Source of the DNA: Variovorax sp. WS11
GTDB lineage: Bacteria > Pseudomonadota > Gammaproteobacteria > Burkholderiales > Burkholderiaceae_C
NCBI RefSeq assembly: GCF_010499245.1
Contig: NZ_JAAGOW010000001.1
Coordinates: 186,001-250,000 of the forward strand
Reading direction: 5' to 3'
Length of the DNA: 64,000 bases
The translations under genes were made by a program, and so were the position numbers. This document shows positions 35,594-44,708 of this stretch, in pieces (position 1 is the stretch's first letter; every line of letters starts with the position of its first letter). The notes below the pieces were generated by a model. It saw only the letters and a list, made by a program, of their open reading frames with translations. It made no database searches and was not told where the DNA came from.

Positions 35594-36067
35594 TTACTGC
35601 GGACCGCGGTCTTCACCGTCGATGAAGATGTCGGCGCGGCCCACCGAAGCGTGCGCGGCGACCTCGTTCGTCCAGGTCAGGTACGCATCCTTCGGCAGGG
35701 TCACGGGCTTGACCGCAGTGGTCTGGCGCGTGCGCGCGGCGGTGATGGCCACGCTGGCGAAGAAGTAGTCCGGATCCTGCGGAACGGCCGAGTCGTCCAC
35801 GCCGTCCACGTACTCGAAGCCAATGTCACCGGTGATGGTGGCAGTGAAGGCGTCCGAGATGATGAGCAGCGAGTCGTCCAGGCGAAGGCCGGCCGGCAGC
35901 ACGCCGAGAATGACCTTGTCCGTTGCACCGATGGCGGCCGTGGAGTTGCCGCCGACGAGTGCGCCAGAGGCGTTGGTCTCCAGCACGAAGTGCCGGCGCG
36001 AGAGGTTGCCATAGGGCGTACCGCCGAAAGCGGAGGTGCCCAGGTTCTTTGCAGTGATGATGGCCAT
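35594..36067 (-). CDS. Capsid decoration-like protein
   Basis: 157 residues, beta-rich, immediately after the major capsid gene (MAIITAKNLGTSAFGGTPYG). Size, composition and position match head decoration or stabilisation proteins; no specific family confirmed. Confidence 0.62.
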   Translation of the reverse strand: MAIITAKNLGTSAFGGTPYGNLSRRHFVLETNASGALVGGNSTAAIGATDKVILGVLPAGLRLDDSLLIISDAFTATITGDIGFEYVDGVDDSAVPQDPDYFFASVAITAARTRQTTAVKPVTLPKDAYLTWTNEVAAHASVGRADIFIDGEDRGPQ

Positions 36068-36135
36068 GAGAGGCTCCTGAATGAAGTTGAGGGTGTTGCG
36101 TCAGGGGCGAGCCGGCCGGAGCCGGCCCATCCGCA

Positions 36136-37416
36136 TCACTGGCCAGCGATGGCCACCGCCGTGTCGATGGCAATCACGCCGTTGTCGGTTGGCTGGAACG
36201 CGTCGCCGTAGTTCACGTCGAAGCGCACCTTGCTCTTGCCGCCGACCGAGCCGATCAGCACTTCCAGCTTGTCGCCGTGGTCCAGCTCCTTCTCGCTCCA
36301 GAAGAACGGGTTGCCCGAACGGCTGTTCTTGCCCCAGGCCTCGGCCAGCGCCTGGCCGCCCAGCAGGATCGCGCGGTCGACGGCGAAGCCGGTACCGAAC
36401 GCGGCCGGCACCAGGTCGGTCGCGGTCTCCGTCTCGCTGGTGATGTCCGCGCACCAGCGCAGACTGTTGCCCGCGTAGAAGCGGATCGGCTTGGGCATCT
36501 TGACCAGCAAGATGTTGTTCCACAGGCCCGCGTCGCCGGTGAAGAGCGGGTTGCCCTTCGCCTGCTGCGCGCGCGCCATCGCCGAGGCCTGGAGCGTGCG
36601 GAAGTTGCCCGACCGCACGAACGAGGTGTACTGCTCGGCCGAGACCAGCAGCACGCGCAGGGGCGCGTCGTCGGCCATGGCGTCACCCTCGAACTTCACC
36701 GGGGGCGGCGGCAGCGGGATCGACGCGATGACCGTGGCGATGGCATCCACCACATCCATGTTCATCAGGTCGGTCGTGGCGATGGTGATCTCGTTGCCCG
36801 AGGCGGCGATGCGCTCGATGCCCGTGCCCGTCGACATGTAGTGGCGGTTGCGGGTTGGCGCCTTCACCGGGTTCACCATGATCTCGGCGTGGTCCGGGTC
36901 GCTCGCAAGCGGCACCGCCCACTCGATGTTGTCGTGGAAGCCGCGCGCGCCGGCGAGGTGCACCAGGGTGCGCTGATCTTCCAGGCGCAGCATATAGCCG
37001 TTGGCGGCCGCACGCGCGAGTTGGCGCAGCTGGTGGGGCGTGCGCTGTTGCGTCATCGTGTCGCCGGCCGAGATCGGCTTGCGCGACTGGTTGATGCGCA
37101 GCTTGTCCTGTTGGAGGTCGAGCTTCTCGCCGCGGCCCTCGGCCATGCGCCCGCCCATGATCGGCTTGCCGCCGATCGGGTTGACCAGGTCGAACGTCAC
37201 TTCGTCGCCCGCGACCTTCGTCAAGTCCATGCAGCGCACGATGGGCATGTCGGTGCTGGATTGCACGCGAAGCTTGCTCTCGGCGTCTGCCTGGGTCGGC
37301 ATCTGGCCGGTCAGGCGGTTGAGCTGGGTGAGGCGCTGCATGGTGGCAGCGAAGAGGCCTACCGACTGCGCCTTGTTGGCGAGCGGCGAGCCGTAGGGGA
37401 TGTTGGTGGTTGGCAT
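36136..37416 (-). CDS. Major capsid protein (DUF4043 / N4 gp56-like)
   Basis: 426 residues with the layout of the DUF4043/N4-gp56 capsid family: PIVRCMDLTKVAGDEVTFDL, then the QDKLRINQSRKPISAGDTMT and QQRTPHQLRQLARAAANGY blocks, and a C-terminal GFAVDRAILLGGQALAEAWG segment. It follows the scaffold and precedes the decoration gene, the usual order in this lineage. Confidence 0.87.
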   Translation of the reverse strand: MPTTNIPYGSPLANKAQSVGLFAATMQRLTQLNRLTGQMPTQADAESKLRVQSSTDMPIVRCMDLTKVAGDEVTFDLVNPIGGKPIMGGRMAEGRGEKLDLQQDKLRINQSRKPISAGDTMTQQRTPHQLRQLARAAANGYMLRLEDQRTLVHLAGARGFHDNIEWAVPLASDPDHAEIMVNPVKAPTRNRHYMSTGTGIERIAASGNEITIATTDLMNMDVVDAIATVIASIPLPPPPVKFEGDAMADDAPLRVLLVSAEQYTSFVRSGNFRTLQASAMARAQQAKGNPLFTGDAGLWNNILLVKMPKPIRFYAGNSLRWCADITSETETATDLVPAAFGTGFAVDRAILLGGQALAEAWGKNSRSGNPFFWSEKELDHGDKLEVLIGSVGGKSKVRFDVNYGDAFQPTDNGVIAIDTAVAIAGQ

Positions 37417-37439
37417 TCAGGACTCCGTGGCGGTTTGGT

Positions 37440-38543
37440 TCACACCAGCCGGCGCATCAGGGCTTCGATCTGCGAGGGCGTCTTGCCCTCGAACTTGCCC
37501 ATCAGGTCCAGCGGGCTCATCTCGGCCATCGCCGCGGCTTCGTCGTGAGGCGACGCGGTGCCTGCCGGGATGTCCGACAGGCTCACGGGCGCCCTGGGCT
37601 GCACGTTGGCGATGATCTGGTCGGCCTTCTTCAGCGGGTCCACTGCAGGTGCTGCAGCAGGTGCTGGCGCCGGCGCGGGCGCGAGAGTGGCAGGAGCGTG
37701 AGCAACCTTGTAGGTGTCCAGCAGTTCGTTGATCTGCGCCGCGCTCCCGCTCTTGATCACGGATTCGTACGACTGGCGCACGAACGACGGTTGCGCAGCG
37801 AGCCATTTCTCGTACTCGGCGCTCTCGACGATTGAATCCGCATCGGGGTGCTTGGTGTAGATCGTCCGGAAGTGCGCTTCGGCAGCGGTGTCAGCCGACT
37901 GCTTCTTCACCGGCTCCAGCTCGGCGGTCAGTTCGGACTTGAGCTTGCCCACCGCTTGCGCGACGAGCGTGTCCACGCCCTTCCTGATCGATTCGTCGGA
38001 GTAGTCGCCGAAGATCTCCGCGGCCGGGGCCGCAGCGGTCGACGGTGCCGGCGCAGCAGCTGGAGCCGGTGGCGCGGCGGGGGCCGTGCTCCGTTCTGCC
38101 AGTTGCGTCTTGAGGGCCTCGGCTTCCGCCTTGGCCGTGCGCGCTTCCTCCCGCGCGTCCACCAGCTTCTGGTAGGGGATGGTGTGCTTGCCATCCTTCG
38201 CCAGGATCACCGCGTCCGACTCGGCGGGTGCTGCGCCTGCAGGTGCAGGAGCGGCGGCCGGGCTGGGTGCGGGGGGTGCTGGTGCCGCAGGCGGAGCGCT
38301 GGCCGGCGGGGTTGCCGCTGGTGCGACCGCTGCGGGCGCGGGTGCTGGTGCAGCCGGGGCAGATGCGGGTGCTGGGGCCGGTGCGTCGGTGCCGGCGTCG
38401 GGCGCGCCGGTGTCCGCAGACGTTGCCGCCGCGGTATCGCCCTCGACAGCGCCGCCCGTCAAAAGGCGCGCCATCGCTTCGTCGCTCACGTTGCCATCGG
38501 CATCCGCGTGCTGTTCCAAAAACTGCTCGATGTTTCCTGCCAT
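37440..38543 (-). CDS. Scaffolding protein
   Basis: 367 residues from ATG 38543 (MAGNIEQFLEQHADADGNVS). Two Ala/Pro low-complexity stretches flank a coiled-coil (KLVDAREEARTAKAEAEALK), and a short helical C-terminal segment (LMGKFEGKTPSQIEALMRRL) is the probable capsid-binding tail. Composition and position directly before the capsid gene are typical of scaffolds. Confidence 0.78.
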   Translation of the reverse strand: MAGNIEQFLEQHADADGNVSDEAMARLLTGGAVEGDTAAATSADTGAPDAGTDAPAPAPASAPAAPAPAPAAVAPAATPPASAPPAAPAPPAPSPAAAPAPAGAAPAESDAVILAKDGKHTIPYQKLVDAREEARTAKAEAEALKTQLAERSTAPAAPPAPAAAPAPSTAAAPAAEIFGDYSDESIRKGVDTLVAQAVGKLKSELTAELEPVKKQSADTAAEAHFRTIYTKHPDADSIVESAEYEKWLAAQPSFVRQSYESVIKSGSAAQINELLDTYKVAHAPATLAPAPAPAPAAAPAVDPLKKADQIIANVQPRAPVSLSDIPAGTASPHDEAAAMAEMSPLDLMGKFEGKTPSQIEALMRRLV

Positions 38544-38621
38544 GTTTCCAGTTCCTTGCCACATCTCGCCGTGGCCGCCAAAGGTCTTGGGTGCTCAGCC
38601 GGGATGGCTTTGCTGGCGGCG

Positions 38622-38664
38622 ATGGTGTCGATCGAGAACTAGTTGGCAAAACCTTAGTGGGGGG
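38622..38664 (-). promoter_or_regulatory. Late promoter-like box, copy E
   Basis: Read leftward: CCCCCCACTAAGGTTTTGCC, 17 bases, then CACCAT (38627-38622). It precedes the scaffold-capsid transcript by about 80 bases and is divergent from the HsdR_N-like gene. Confidence 0.55.
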
Positions 38665-38714
38665 ACATTGCGAGAGAAGCTATAAAGCCAGCAGACCCAA
38701 AGAACGGAGCGAGG

Positions 38715-39731
38715 ATGGACTTTCCTGAGTACAACTTCGACGCGATGAACGAAGCCGATGTCCGAGAGGAGATCGTCGCGCCACTGATCAGACACCTTGG
38801 CTATCGAGCCGGCACGGAACACGACGTCATCCGCGAGCAGGCCCTGAGCTATGACAGGTCCCAACTCGGGAGGACCAAGTCAAATGACCCTCCCCTTCGC
38901 GGCCGGGCGGACTACATCTGCGTAGCAGGTGGGCGAGTTCGTTGGGTCATCGAGGCAAAGCCACCGACAGACCCCCTCGATCAGGTGGCGGAAGCTCAAG
39001 CCTGGTCCTATGCGAACCACCCAGAGGTGCGCGCCGTCTTTTTTGTCGTGACGAATGGCAGGGAATTCAAACTCTATGAGACGAATCGCGGGCCAACCTC
39101 AGATCCGCTGATGCAGTGCACCTATGCCGATCTGCAGGCGAAGCTGCTGAAGATCGAAAACACGCTGAAGCCCGAGAACATCCTCAGGGATCACCCAGAG
39201 GCGATCGTGGACCCTGGCGAGCCGTTGGCTCCGGGGTTGCGGTCGTTCGCACGCATCGTGAGTGGACGGATGAGGGCGACCAGCATTACGCCGGCTATGG
39301 GACCTATCACCGAGCTGGTGATCTCGATCACGAGCGGCTCCGTGGAACGCAGTGCCGACGGCACCCTTCTGGTGAATTACGCCACCCTCGCACCACTCCA
39401 ATCGCTGCAGCAGGCGAATGTCCAGCTCGGCCTGAGTGAGGTGCAACTGGTTTCCACTGATCGCGTGATCTCTGTCGACAAGGACCGTCCAACGGTTCTG
39501 TCGGGAGCTCGAAGCATCGTGATCCCACGGGGCATGCCGATGCTCAACATGTTGGATTGGAAGACCAACTTGACGCCCGTTGATCTGCTTACATCCGTCA
39601 CCATAGGTGCAAGCGGATACATCTCCGGGCACACGTTCGCAGGCTCCTACGATTCAACCCTCACGATGAGCGGTGGCCCCCGCCTCTTCCAATTTCGACT
39701 GCTCGGCGACTTCGAGGTGCAACTCACCTGA
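38715..39731 (+). CDS. HsdR N-terminal-like PD-(D/E)xK protein (cargo)
   Basis: 338 residues. The first ~150 resemble the type I restriction HsdR_N nuclease domain: NEADVREEIVAPLIRHLGYR, then LRGRADYICV with Asp66 and RWVIEAKPP with Glu80-x-Lys82, followed by EAQAWSYANHPEVRAVFFVV. The helicase and specificity partners of HsdR are absent; the C-terminal half is unassigned and beta-rich. It is read against the late genes, has its own TATAAA (38681-38686) and a purine-rich site before the ATG. This suggests a moron, possibly defensive. Confidence 0.8.
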   Translation: MDFPEYNFDAMNEADVREEIVAPLIRHLGYRAGTEHDVIREQALSYDRSQLGRTKSNDPPLRGRADYICVAGGRVRWVIEAKPPTDPLDQVAEAQAWSYANHPEVRAVFFVVTNGREFKLYETNRGPTSDPLMQCTYADLQAKLLKIENTLKPENILRDHPEAIVDPGEPLAPGLRSFARIVSGRMRATSITPAMGPITELVISITSGSVERSADGTLLVNYATLAPLQSLQQANVQLGLSEVQLVSTDRVISVDKDRPTVLSGARSIVIPRGMPMLNMLDWKTNLTPVDLLTSVTIGASGYISGHTFAGSYDSTLTMSGGPRLFQFRLLGDFEVQLT

Positions 39732-39734
39732 TCT

Positions 39735-42017
39735 CTAAGGCGCGTTGTCCGTCACGCGTTCGGTCTCGATGCCCTGCATGCCGCCATCCAGTGGCGAGGG
39801 TGGCGCCTGCGGCACCGGCGGCTGTGTCGGGCTGGTGTTCTCGGCTACACCAGGCGTGCCGGCCACGTCGACCACACCGGCCGGCGGTAGGCCTGCGGGC
39901 ACAGGCAGGTTCGGATTCTGGCCCACCGGGTTCGGCGGCTGGTAGCCGGCTGCCTGCGCCACCACATCCGCGACCGGCGCGATGGCCGGATTCATCGCGA
40001 TCGTCGCGGCCGTCTGGTTCGCCGAATACAGGGCCTCGACGTTGGTCTTGAACGCGTCGGCGATCAGCTTGCCGATCTCGGCCTTGAGCTTCTCTTGCGG
40101 GTAGCGCATCGAGAGTTCCTGCAGCTTGAGGTCTCGGGCGTCCTGCATGCGCGCCTGCGCCACAGCCTGGTCGATGCGCTCCTGGATCTGCTCGGGCGAC
40201 ATCTGCGCCGAGGCCTCGCGCACGGCCTTGATGATGTCCTCGCGGTTCGGCAGGTCCATCAGCGCGATCAGGTAAGGCATCGCCACCTGCTGGTACTGCA
40301 CCGGCATCGCCTTGAAGGCTTCGGACATGGCCGTGAGCTGCTGGCTGCGGTAGCTCGGCGTGCTGGGCACGTCGTTGAGTGCTACCTTGAGCTTCGTGCG
40401 CTCGACGTCGTTGTCCAGGTAGGTGTAGCCGCCCTCGTCCTGCGTTGGCACGTTGAGCTGCACTTCCTTCTCGTCGCGCAGCGGATCGCCCTTGATCTTC
40501 ACCGTCTCCTCGCGACCGATCATGTCCTCGACGATCAGCGACAGCAGCATGTCGCCGACCTCGGCGCGCGCGGTCGCGAAGTTGTCGTTGATCTCGGCCA
40601 GGGCCTGGGTGCTCTGCTCGAGCTGGGTTGCTTCCTGGACGCCCGATGTGGCATTGCCACGGCCGCCCTGCAGGCTGTCGGTGATGCCGCTCACGCGCTG
40701 GATGCCGGCGCGCGAGTCCTGCAGCATCTGGTACTGCTGCTGGTTCAACTCGAAGTCGCGCTCGACCTTGAAGGTGGCGCCCTGCTTGGCCATGTGCTCC
40801 TGGCTGAGCACGATGTCCGCATCCACCCGAGCGATCTCCTGCCGGAACTGCTCGTCCGTCCCGGCGATGGCGCCCTTCGTGCGGGTCGTGCGTACAGCCG
40901 AGAGGCCCCAGCGCAGCTTGCTGTTCGTCGCGTTGACGTTGTCCTGCATGTAGACCATGCCGCGCACCAGACCGTAGGGCACGCCCGTGCGATCCTCCTT
41001 CTTGCCCCAGAACGGGATGTAGGGGAACTTCTGGTGCCGGTAGGGCGTGGGCCCGTCGTCCAGCATGTGCGGACCCATCCACATCGAGCGGCGCATCTTC
41101 GGCACGATCGCCCATTCCGGGACCGTGGCGCCGACCGCCACCAGCTGCACGTGCACCGCGTTCTTGCGGTCGTACTCCACGACCCGGCCGTCCGGCGTCT
41201 TCAGCACCAGCACGCGCTTCCAGCGTCGGTACCAGGTCTCGAACAGGCAGACGCGCTTGCCCGTCATGTCGCGCCACTGCTGCTCCTCGACGCTCCAGCC
41301 GCGCTGCTGGTCCCACGCACTGGCCAGATCGGTGGAGGTGCCGCCCTCGGTGGTCCCGAGGCCTTCGTAGATCGGCCAGCCGCTGACCGCCTGCGTGATC
41401 AGGTCCTGCTTGCCCGGGAACAGCAGCTTGGCCTGCGAGGTGGGCGTCCAGCGCCGGCGGATCAGGTAGCGAGCATCGCTGAGGTCGGGCTCGACGCTGA
41501 GCATGTCCCACCAGATCTCGTTGCGGTGGATCGCCCTGCAGCGGTACTGGTACTGGAAAGGGTTGGGGTTGCGCCCGACTTCCACCCAACCGAGGCCGAC
41601 CGCCACCTGCGGCTTGAAGGCGTCCGAGCAGGCCTGATCGGCTTTGCTCTGCCGCTCCGCCTGGTTGAGCTTGTAGTTCAGCGCCTGCGCAACGTCGTCG
41701 CCCTCCTGGTCGCCGTCGGGCAGCACGCGCCAGTCCGCTCGCGTCTTCGCCTCCAAGCCCAGCACCGCATCGATCGCCGGGCCGATCAGCGGCTCGATCG
41801 CCGGCGGCATGCCGATCTGCTGCTGCTTCTGCAGGATCTCGGCGCTGAGTTGGTTCCCGTCGTAGTACTCCATCTCCCGGTCGGCCTTGGAGCGCCAGGC
41901 CGGCTGTTCCTCGACCTCGTGGAAGAAGTCGGAGAACTCCGATAGCGTGAGCCTGTCGGCGTCGTCGGCTTGCGCGTTGGGCTTCGGGCCGTTGAGCTCG
42001 GTGGTGAGTGCGGTCAT
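39735..42017 (-). CDS. Portal protein (P22-like)
   Basis: 760 residues. The order of blocks matches large podovirus portals: a leading helical region (FFHEVEEQPAWRSKADREME), PLIGPAIDAVLGLEAKTRAD, the clip/stem region around RYLIRRRWTPTSQAKLLFPG, MYWGPHML-like sheets, and a long helical C-terminal barrel ending with Ala/Pro/Gly. It forms the dodecameric ring through which DNA enters and leaves. Starts eight bases after terL. Confidence 0.87.
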   Translation of the reverse strand: MTALTTELNGPKPNAQADDADRLTLSEFSDFFHEVEEQPAWRSKADREMEYYDGNQLSAEILQKQQQIGMPPAIEPLIGPAIDAVLGLEAKTRADWRVLPDGDQEGDDVAQALNYKLNQAERQSKADQACSDAFKPQVAVGLGWVEVGRNPNPFQYQYRCRAIHRNEIWWDMLSVEPDLSDARYLIRRRWTPTSQAKLLFPGKQDLITQAVSGWPIYEGLGTTEGGTSTDLASAWDQQRGWSVEEQQWRDMTGKRVCLFETWYRRWKRVLVLKTPDGRVVEYDRKNAVHVQLVAVGATVPEWAIVPKMRRSMWMGPHMLDDGPTPYRHQKFPYIPFWGKKEDRTGVPYGLVRGMVYMQDNVNATNSKLRWGLSAVRTTRTKGAIAGTDEQFRQEIARVDADIVLSQEHMAKQGATFKVERDFELNQQQYQMLQDSRAGIQRVSGITDSLQGGRGNATSGVQEATQLEQSTQALAEINDNFATARAEVGDMLLSLIVEDMIGREETVKIKGDPLRDEKEVQLNVPTQDEGGYTYLDNDVERTKLKVALNDVPSTPSYRSQQLTAMSEAFKAMPVQYQQVAMPYLIALMDLPNREDIIKAVREASAQMSPEQIQERIDQAVAQARMQDARDLKLQELSMRYPQEKLKAEIGKLIADAFKTNVEALYSANQTAATIAMNPAIAPVADVVAQAAGYQPPNPVGQNPNLPVPAGLPPAGVVDVAGTPGVAENTSPTQPPVPQAPPSPLDGGMQGIETERVTDNAP

Positions 42018-42025
42018 GGTGGTTC

Positions 42026-43558
42026 TCAGAGGCGCCAGTCGGGTGCAGCGCGAGACCTCGAGGTCTGCGCCACGACGGCAGGGATGTCGGAAACGAAAGT
42101 CATGGCGACCGCGTCGCCCTTGTCTGGCGAGCGGCCGAGCACCTCGCGGATCTCGTCCTTGTCACGGATCAGGATCGCGGCGAACCGGCCGGCCTGGACG
42201 ATCTTGTAGCGAACGGCGCAGAGGTCGCCCTCGAGCTCTTGGTCGGGCGGCAGCGCGATCGGGTTCTCCGCCGTCGGGTCGAGCGCCTCGCGCAGCAGCC
42301 AATACATCTCCGCTCGCTTGTTGCGGAAGTGCAGGTTGCCGGTCTTGTCCATCATGTCGCTCTTCTCGGAGCCGACGACGGGCACGCACGAGATGTTGAG
42401 GCCCTTGATGAAGTCCAGCGCGGCAGTGCCGACGCCGATCGCGTCGATCGCCACGGGCGCGCCGTTGCGGATCAGCGGCGCGACGAAGCCGGCGGCCTGG
42501 GGGCCATCCTTCGTGGCCACGCCAGGGACGGTCACGAGCTCGTCGAACCAGCTGCCGTGCCGGCGGGCCGCCGTGGTCTTGTCGATGCCGCCGCGCGCGA
42601 TGTCCAGGCCTACCGCGGACATCGGGCCCTTCACGTCCCGCGCCCGCCAGCGCGCCTGCGCGGCCTTCACCCACTCGGTGGGGATCAGCTGCCACACCGG
42701 ATCGGCGCGGCCAGCCTGGAAGTCGCCCCGCAGCATCTGGCTGCGCAGCGGCTCGGGCAGCGCCTGCAGCGTCGCCTTGTAGCCGGTGAGGGTCAGGAAC
42801 AGGTTGTCGTCGACCGAGCTCGGGATGAACGTCCGGCTCTTCGGCGTCATCAACTCCTTGCCGACCAGCACCGGCTCAGGCCCGGGCACCTCCATGTCCT
42901 TGCCGGTCTCGTCCGTGACGTACCACCGCAACTCTCCGGGCTTGGCCTTGTTCGGGTGGTTCGGATCGAGCCAGGGCGCCCAGAAGCGAATGACCCATTC
43001 ACCCTCCGAGCTGGTGGGCGGGTTGCCAGCGCAGATCACGCGCTGGCGCACGTTCGGATTGTCCGTGCGCATCCACCCGATGAGGGTGCGGAACTGGAGC
43101 TCCAGGAAGTGGGTGATCTCGTCGAAGCCCTTGAGGTCGTGCGGCCGACCCTGGTACTTCTGCCAGTCGTCGGGCTCCTTGACCGAGCCGAACTCGAGCA
43201 CGCGGTCAGCGGGCAGGCGCCAGACGCCGGACTGGCTGTTGTATCCAGCGCGCGTGCCCAGGATCGTCGTCATCCGCTCTTCCAGGCCCACGAGCTGCAC
43301 GGCCTCGCGCCGGAAGATGATGCTGTGCTCCTGCTGCGTCAGCGCCGCGCCCAGAAGCAGGTCGGTCTTGCCGCCGCCGGCGGAGCCACCGTAGAAGACG
43401 ATGTCCGCCAGCGACTCCAGCGCCATGGTCTGCGGCCCGATCTGCGCCATCCACAGCGGCAGGCCATCGGTGAGCAGCGAGTCCAGCTCGGCGCGCTCGT
43501 CCGAGCTCAGGAAGGGCATCAGCTTCGCCAGATCGGCGGGCGCGAGGTTAGGCAGCAT
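42026..43558 (-). CDS. Terminase large subunit
   Basis: 510 residues. ATPase: Walker A at residues 57-65 (GGSAGGGKT), Walker B near 144-147 (GFDE). Nuclease: Asp319 in AVGLDIARGG and a later GVGTAALDFIKG / DAIGVG block, with a C-terminal acidic cluster. It cuts and pumps phage DNA into the capsid. It overlaps the TerS stop by 11 bases. Confidence 0.93.
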   Translation of the reverse strand: MLPNLAPADLAKLMPFLSSDERAELDSLLTDGLPLWMAQIGPQTMALESLADIVFYGGSAGGGKTDLLLGAALTQQEHSIIFRREAVQLVGLEERMTTILGTRAGYNSQSGVWRLPADRVLEFGSVKEPDDWQKYQGRPHDLKGFDEITHFLELQFRTLIGWMRTDNPNVRQRVICAGNPPTSSEGEWVIRFWAPWLDPNHPNKAKPGELRWYVTDETGKDMEVPGPEPVLVGKELMTPKSRTFIPSSVDDNLFLTLTGYKATLQALPEPLRSQMLRGDFQAGRADPVWQLIPTEWVKAAQARWRARDVKGPMSAVGLDIARGGIDKTTAARRHGSWFDELVTVPGVATKDGPQAAGFVAPLIRNGAPVAIDAIGVGTAALDFIKGLNISCVPVVGSEKSDMMDKTGNLHFRNKRAEMYWLLREALDPTAENPIALPPDQELEGDLCAVRYKIVQAGRFAAILIRDKDEIREVLGRSPDKGDAVAMTFVSDIPAVVAQTSRSRAAPDWRL

Positions 43559-44192
43559 CGGGCTGGGCTCGCTTCTGGGCGGCCGCGAAGATCGCAGCCA
43601 GGCGGCTGGCGCGCTCGGCGTCGGTCAGCTTGCTCGCGATGCCGCTCTCGTCCGGCACGAACTTGTCGATGCCGTAAGCCTCGCGCTCGCCGCGGCGGAT
43701 CTTTTCGTCGACCTCGGACAGCTTCTTCAGGGACTCGATGCGGGCCGGCAGAGACAGGCCTGCTGCAGGTGCGGCTTCGCCTTCCTGCTGCGCGCCAGCG
43801 TCTACAACTGGCGGCGCAGTCTTGCCAAGCTCGTCCAGCAGTTGATCCTTCAGGTCAGTGAGCTTGGTCAGCCCGGTGCGGTGGCCGAGTTGAACCTTGT
43901 AGACGGCGGTGGCGTTGGCGTCTACGACGATCTTGTCGGGGATTCGGTTCGCGGTGCGAACCTCAGTGCGAACCGCATCCATGCGAACCATCTCGTCGGC
44001 CTTGGCCTGGATGGCGGCGGAGAGGTCACGGGCCCATTGCTCGGCCTTCGCGCGCTTACGGATGGCTGTCTCGGAAATGCCGTGCTCGCGGGCGATCTGC
44101 CGGATGCTCTTCACGCCCGCGCGGTAGTCGGCCTCGATCGTTGGCCAGTGAGGTTGGGGCTTCTCGGTATTTGGTTCGCACGCGGCTGTCAT
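43548..44192 (-). CDS. Terminase small subunit
   Basis: 214 residues from ATG 44192. An N-terminal HTH (DYRAGVKSIRQIAREHGISE then TAIRKRAKAEQW) recognises the packaging site; a long helix and an Ala/Pro tail follow. Box F ends 33 bases upstream. No clear Shine-Dalgarno lies before this ATG, so the true start could be a little downstream. Confidence 0.82.
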   Translation of the reverse strand: MTAACEPNTEKPQPHWPTIEADYRAGVKSIRQIAREHGISETAIRKRAKAEQWARDLSAAIQAKADEMVRMDAVRTEVRTANRIPDKIVVDANATAVYKVQLGHRTGLTKLTDLKDQLLDELGKTAPPVVDAGAQQEGEAAPAAGLSLPARIESLKKLSEVDEKIRRGEREAYGIDKFVPDESGIASKLTDAERASRLAAIFAAAQKRAQPDAA

Positions 44193-44200
44193 GGCGCCGG

Positions 44201-44242
44201 ATGATTCCGGGCGCGAACCGGGTTGGCGAACCCTACGGGGGG
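44201..44242 (-). promoter_or_regulatory. Late promoter-like box, copy F
   Basis: Read leftward: CCCCCCCGTAGGGTTCGCC, 18 bases, AATCAT (44206-44201). It lies between a terminator and terS, so it probably starts the packaging transcript. Confidence 0.55.
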
Positions 44243-44260
44243 GACGGTGCGCCCCAATGC

Positions 44261-44282
44261 AAACGGGCCCCGAAGGGCCCGT
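44261..44282 (-). terminator. UUCG-loop terminator before the packaging genes
   Basis: Leftward: AACGGGCCC-TTCG-GGGCCCGTT, a perfect 9-bp stem with an ultrastable UUCG loop, then TTTG. It would end the transcript of the tRNA and the 97-residue gene. Confidence 0.75.
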
Positions 44283-44304
44283 TGCTGCGTGTGCGTGGGT
44301 CAGG

Positions 44305-44598
44305 TCAGATCGAAGGGCACATGCGCCACTGAGGCCGTACCTGCGGGCGCTCGCGCTTGGCGATCCGCAGGGCATAGGCACAGGCCTGGACGAGCTCGAC
44401 CGGGCGGGCCACGAGGCGCAGCGCTGGGCTCTCGAACTTCGCCGTCACGTCCTTCACGAAGTCCCACACGAAGGCGCGCACTGCGGTGCAGGTGCGCGCC
44501 ACGTGGTACGTCACGGTGCTGAAGGCGCTGGCGCCGGCCAGGATGCAGGCCGCGGCCGCGAAGGCCAGGGTGGACAGGAAGCTGCGGGATCGGATCAT
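44305..44598 (-). CDS. Small exported or membrane protein, unassigned
   Basis: 97 residues from ATG 44598: MIRSRSFLSTLAFAAAACIL is a signal peptide or anchor, then a mostly soluble helical region (AFVWDFVKDVTAKFES). It shares a short transcript with the tRNA (between box G and the UUCG terminator). Function unknown. Confidence 0.6.
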   Translation of the reverse strand: MIRSRSFLSTLAFAAAACILAGASAFSTVTYHVARTCTAVRAFVWDFVKDVTAKFESPALRLVARPVELVQACAYALRIAKRERPQVRPQWRMCPSI

Positions 44599-44625
44599 GG
44601 GATGCCCTCTGGATGGTTGGATGGG

Positions 44626-44701
44626 TGGTAGCAAGGGCCAGGCTCGAACTGGCGACCTTCGGGTTATGAGCCCGACGAGATACCGACTTCTCTACCCTGC
44701 T
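44626..44701 (-). tRNA. Phage tRNA-Met(CAT), initiator-like
   Basis: 76 bases including encoded CCA. Acceptor AGCAGGG pairs with CCTTGCT (one G-U), the D arm is GAGA-loop-TCTC, the anticodon arm TCGGG-CTCATAA-CCCGA, the variable loop AGGTC, and the T arm GCCAG-TTCGAGC-CTGGC. The three G-C pairs next to the anticodon loop and A11-U24 in the D stem are initiator features; base pair 1-72 is A-U, not the C-A mismatch of host tRNA-fMet. It could instead be an elongator or a k2C-Ile type, but the arms fit tRNA-fMet best. Confidence 0.9.
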
Positions 44702-44708
44702 GGCGGGG

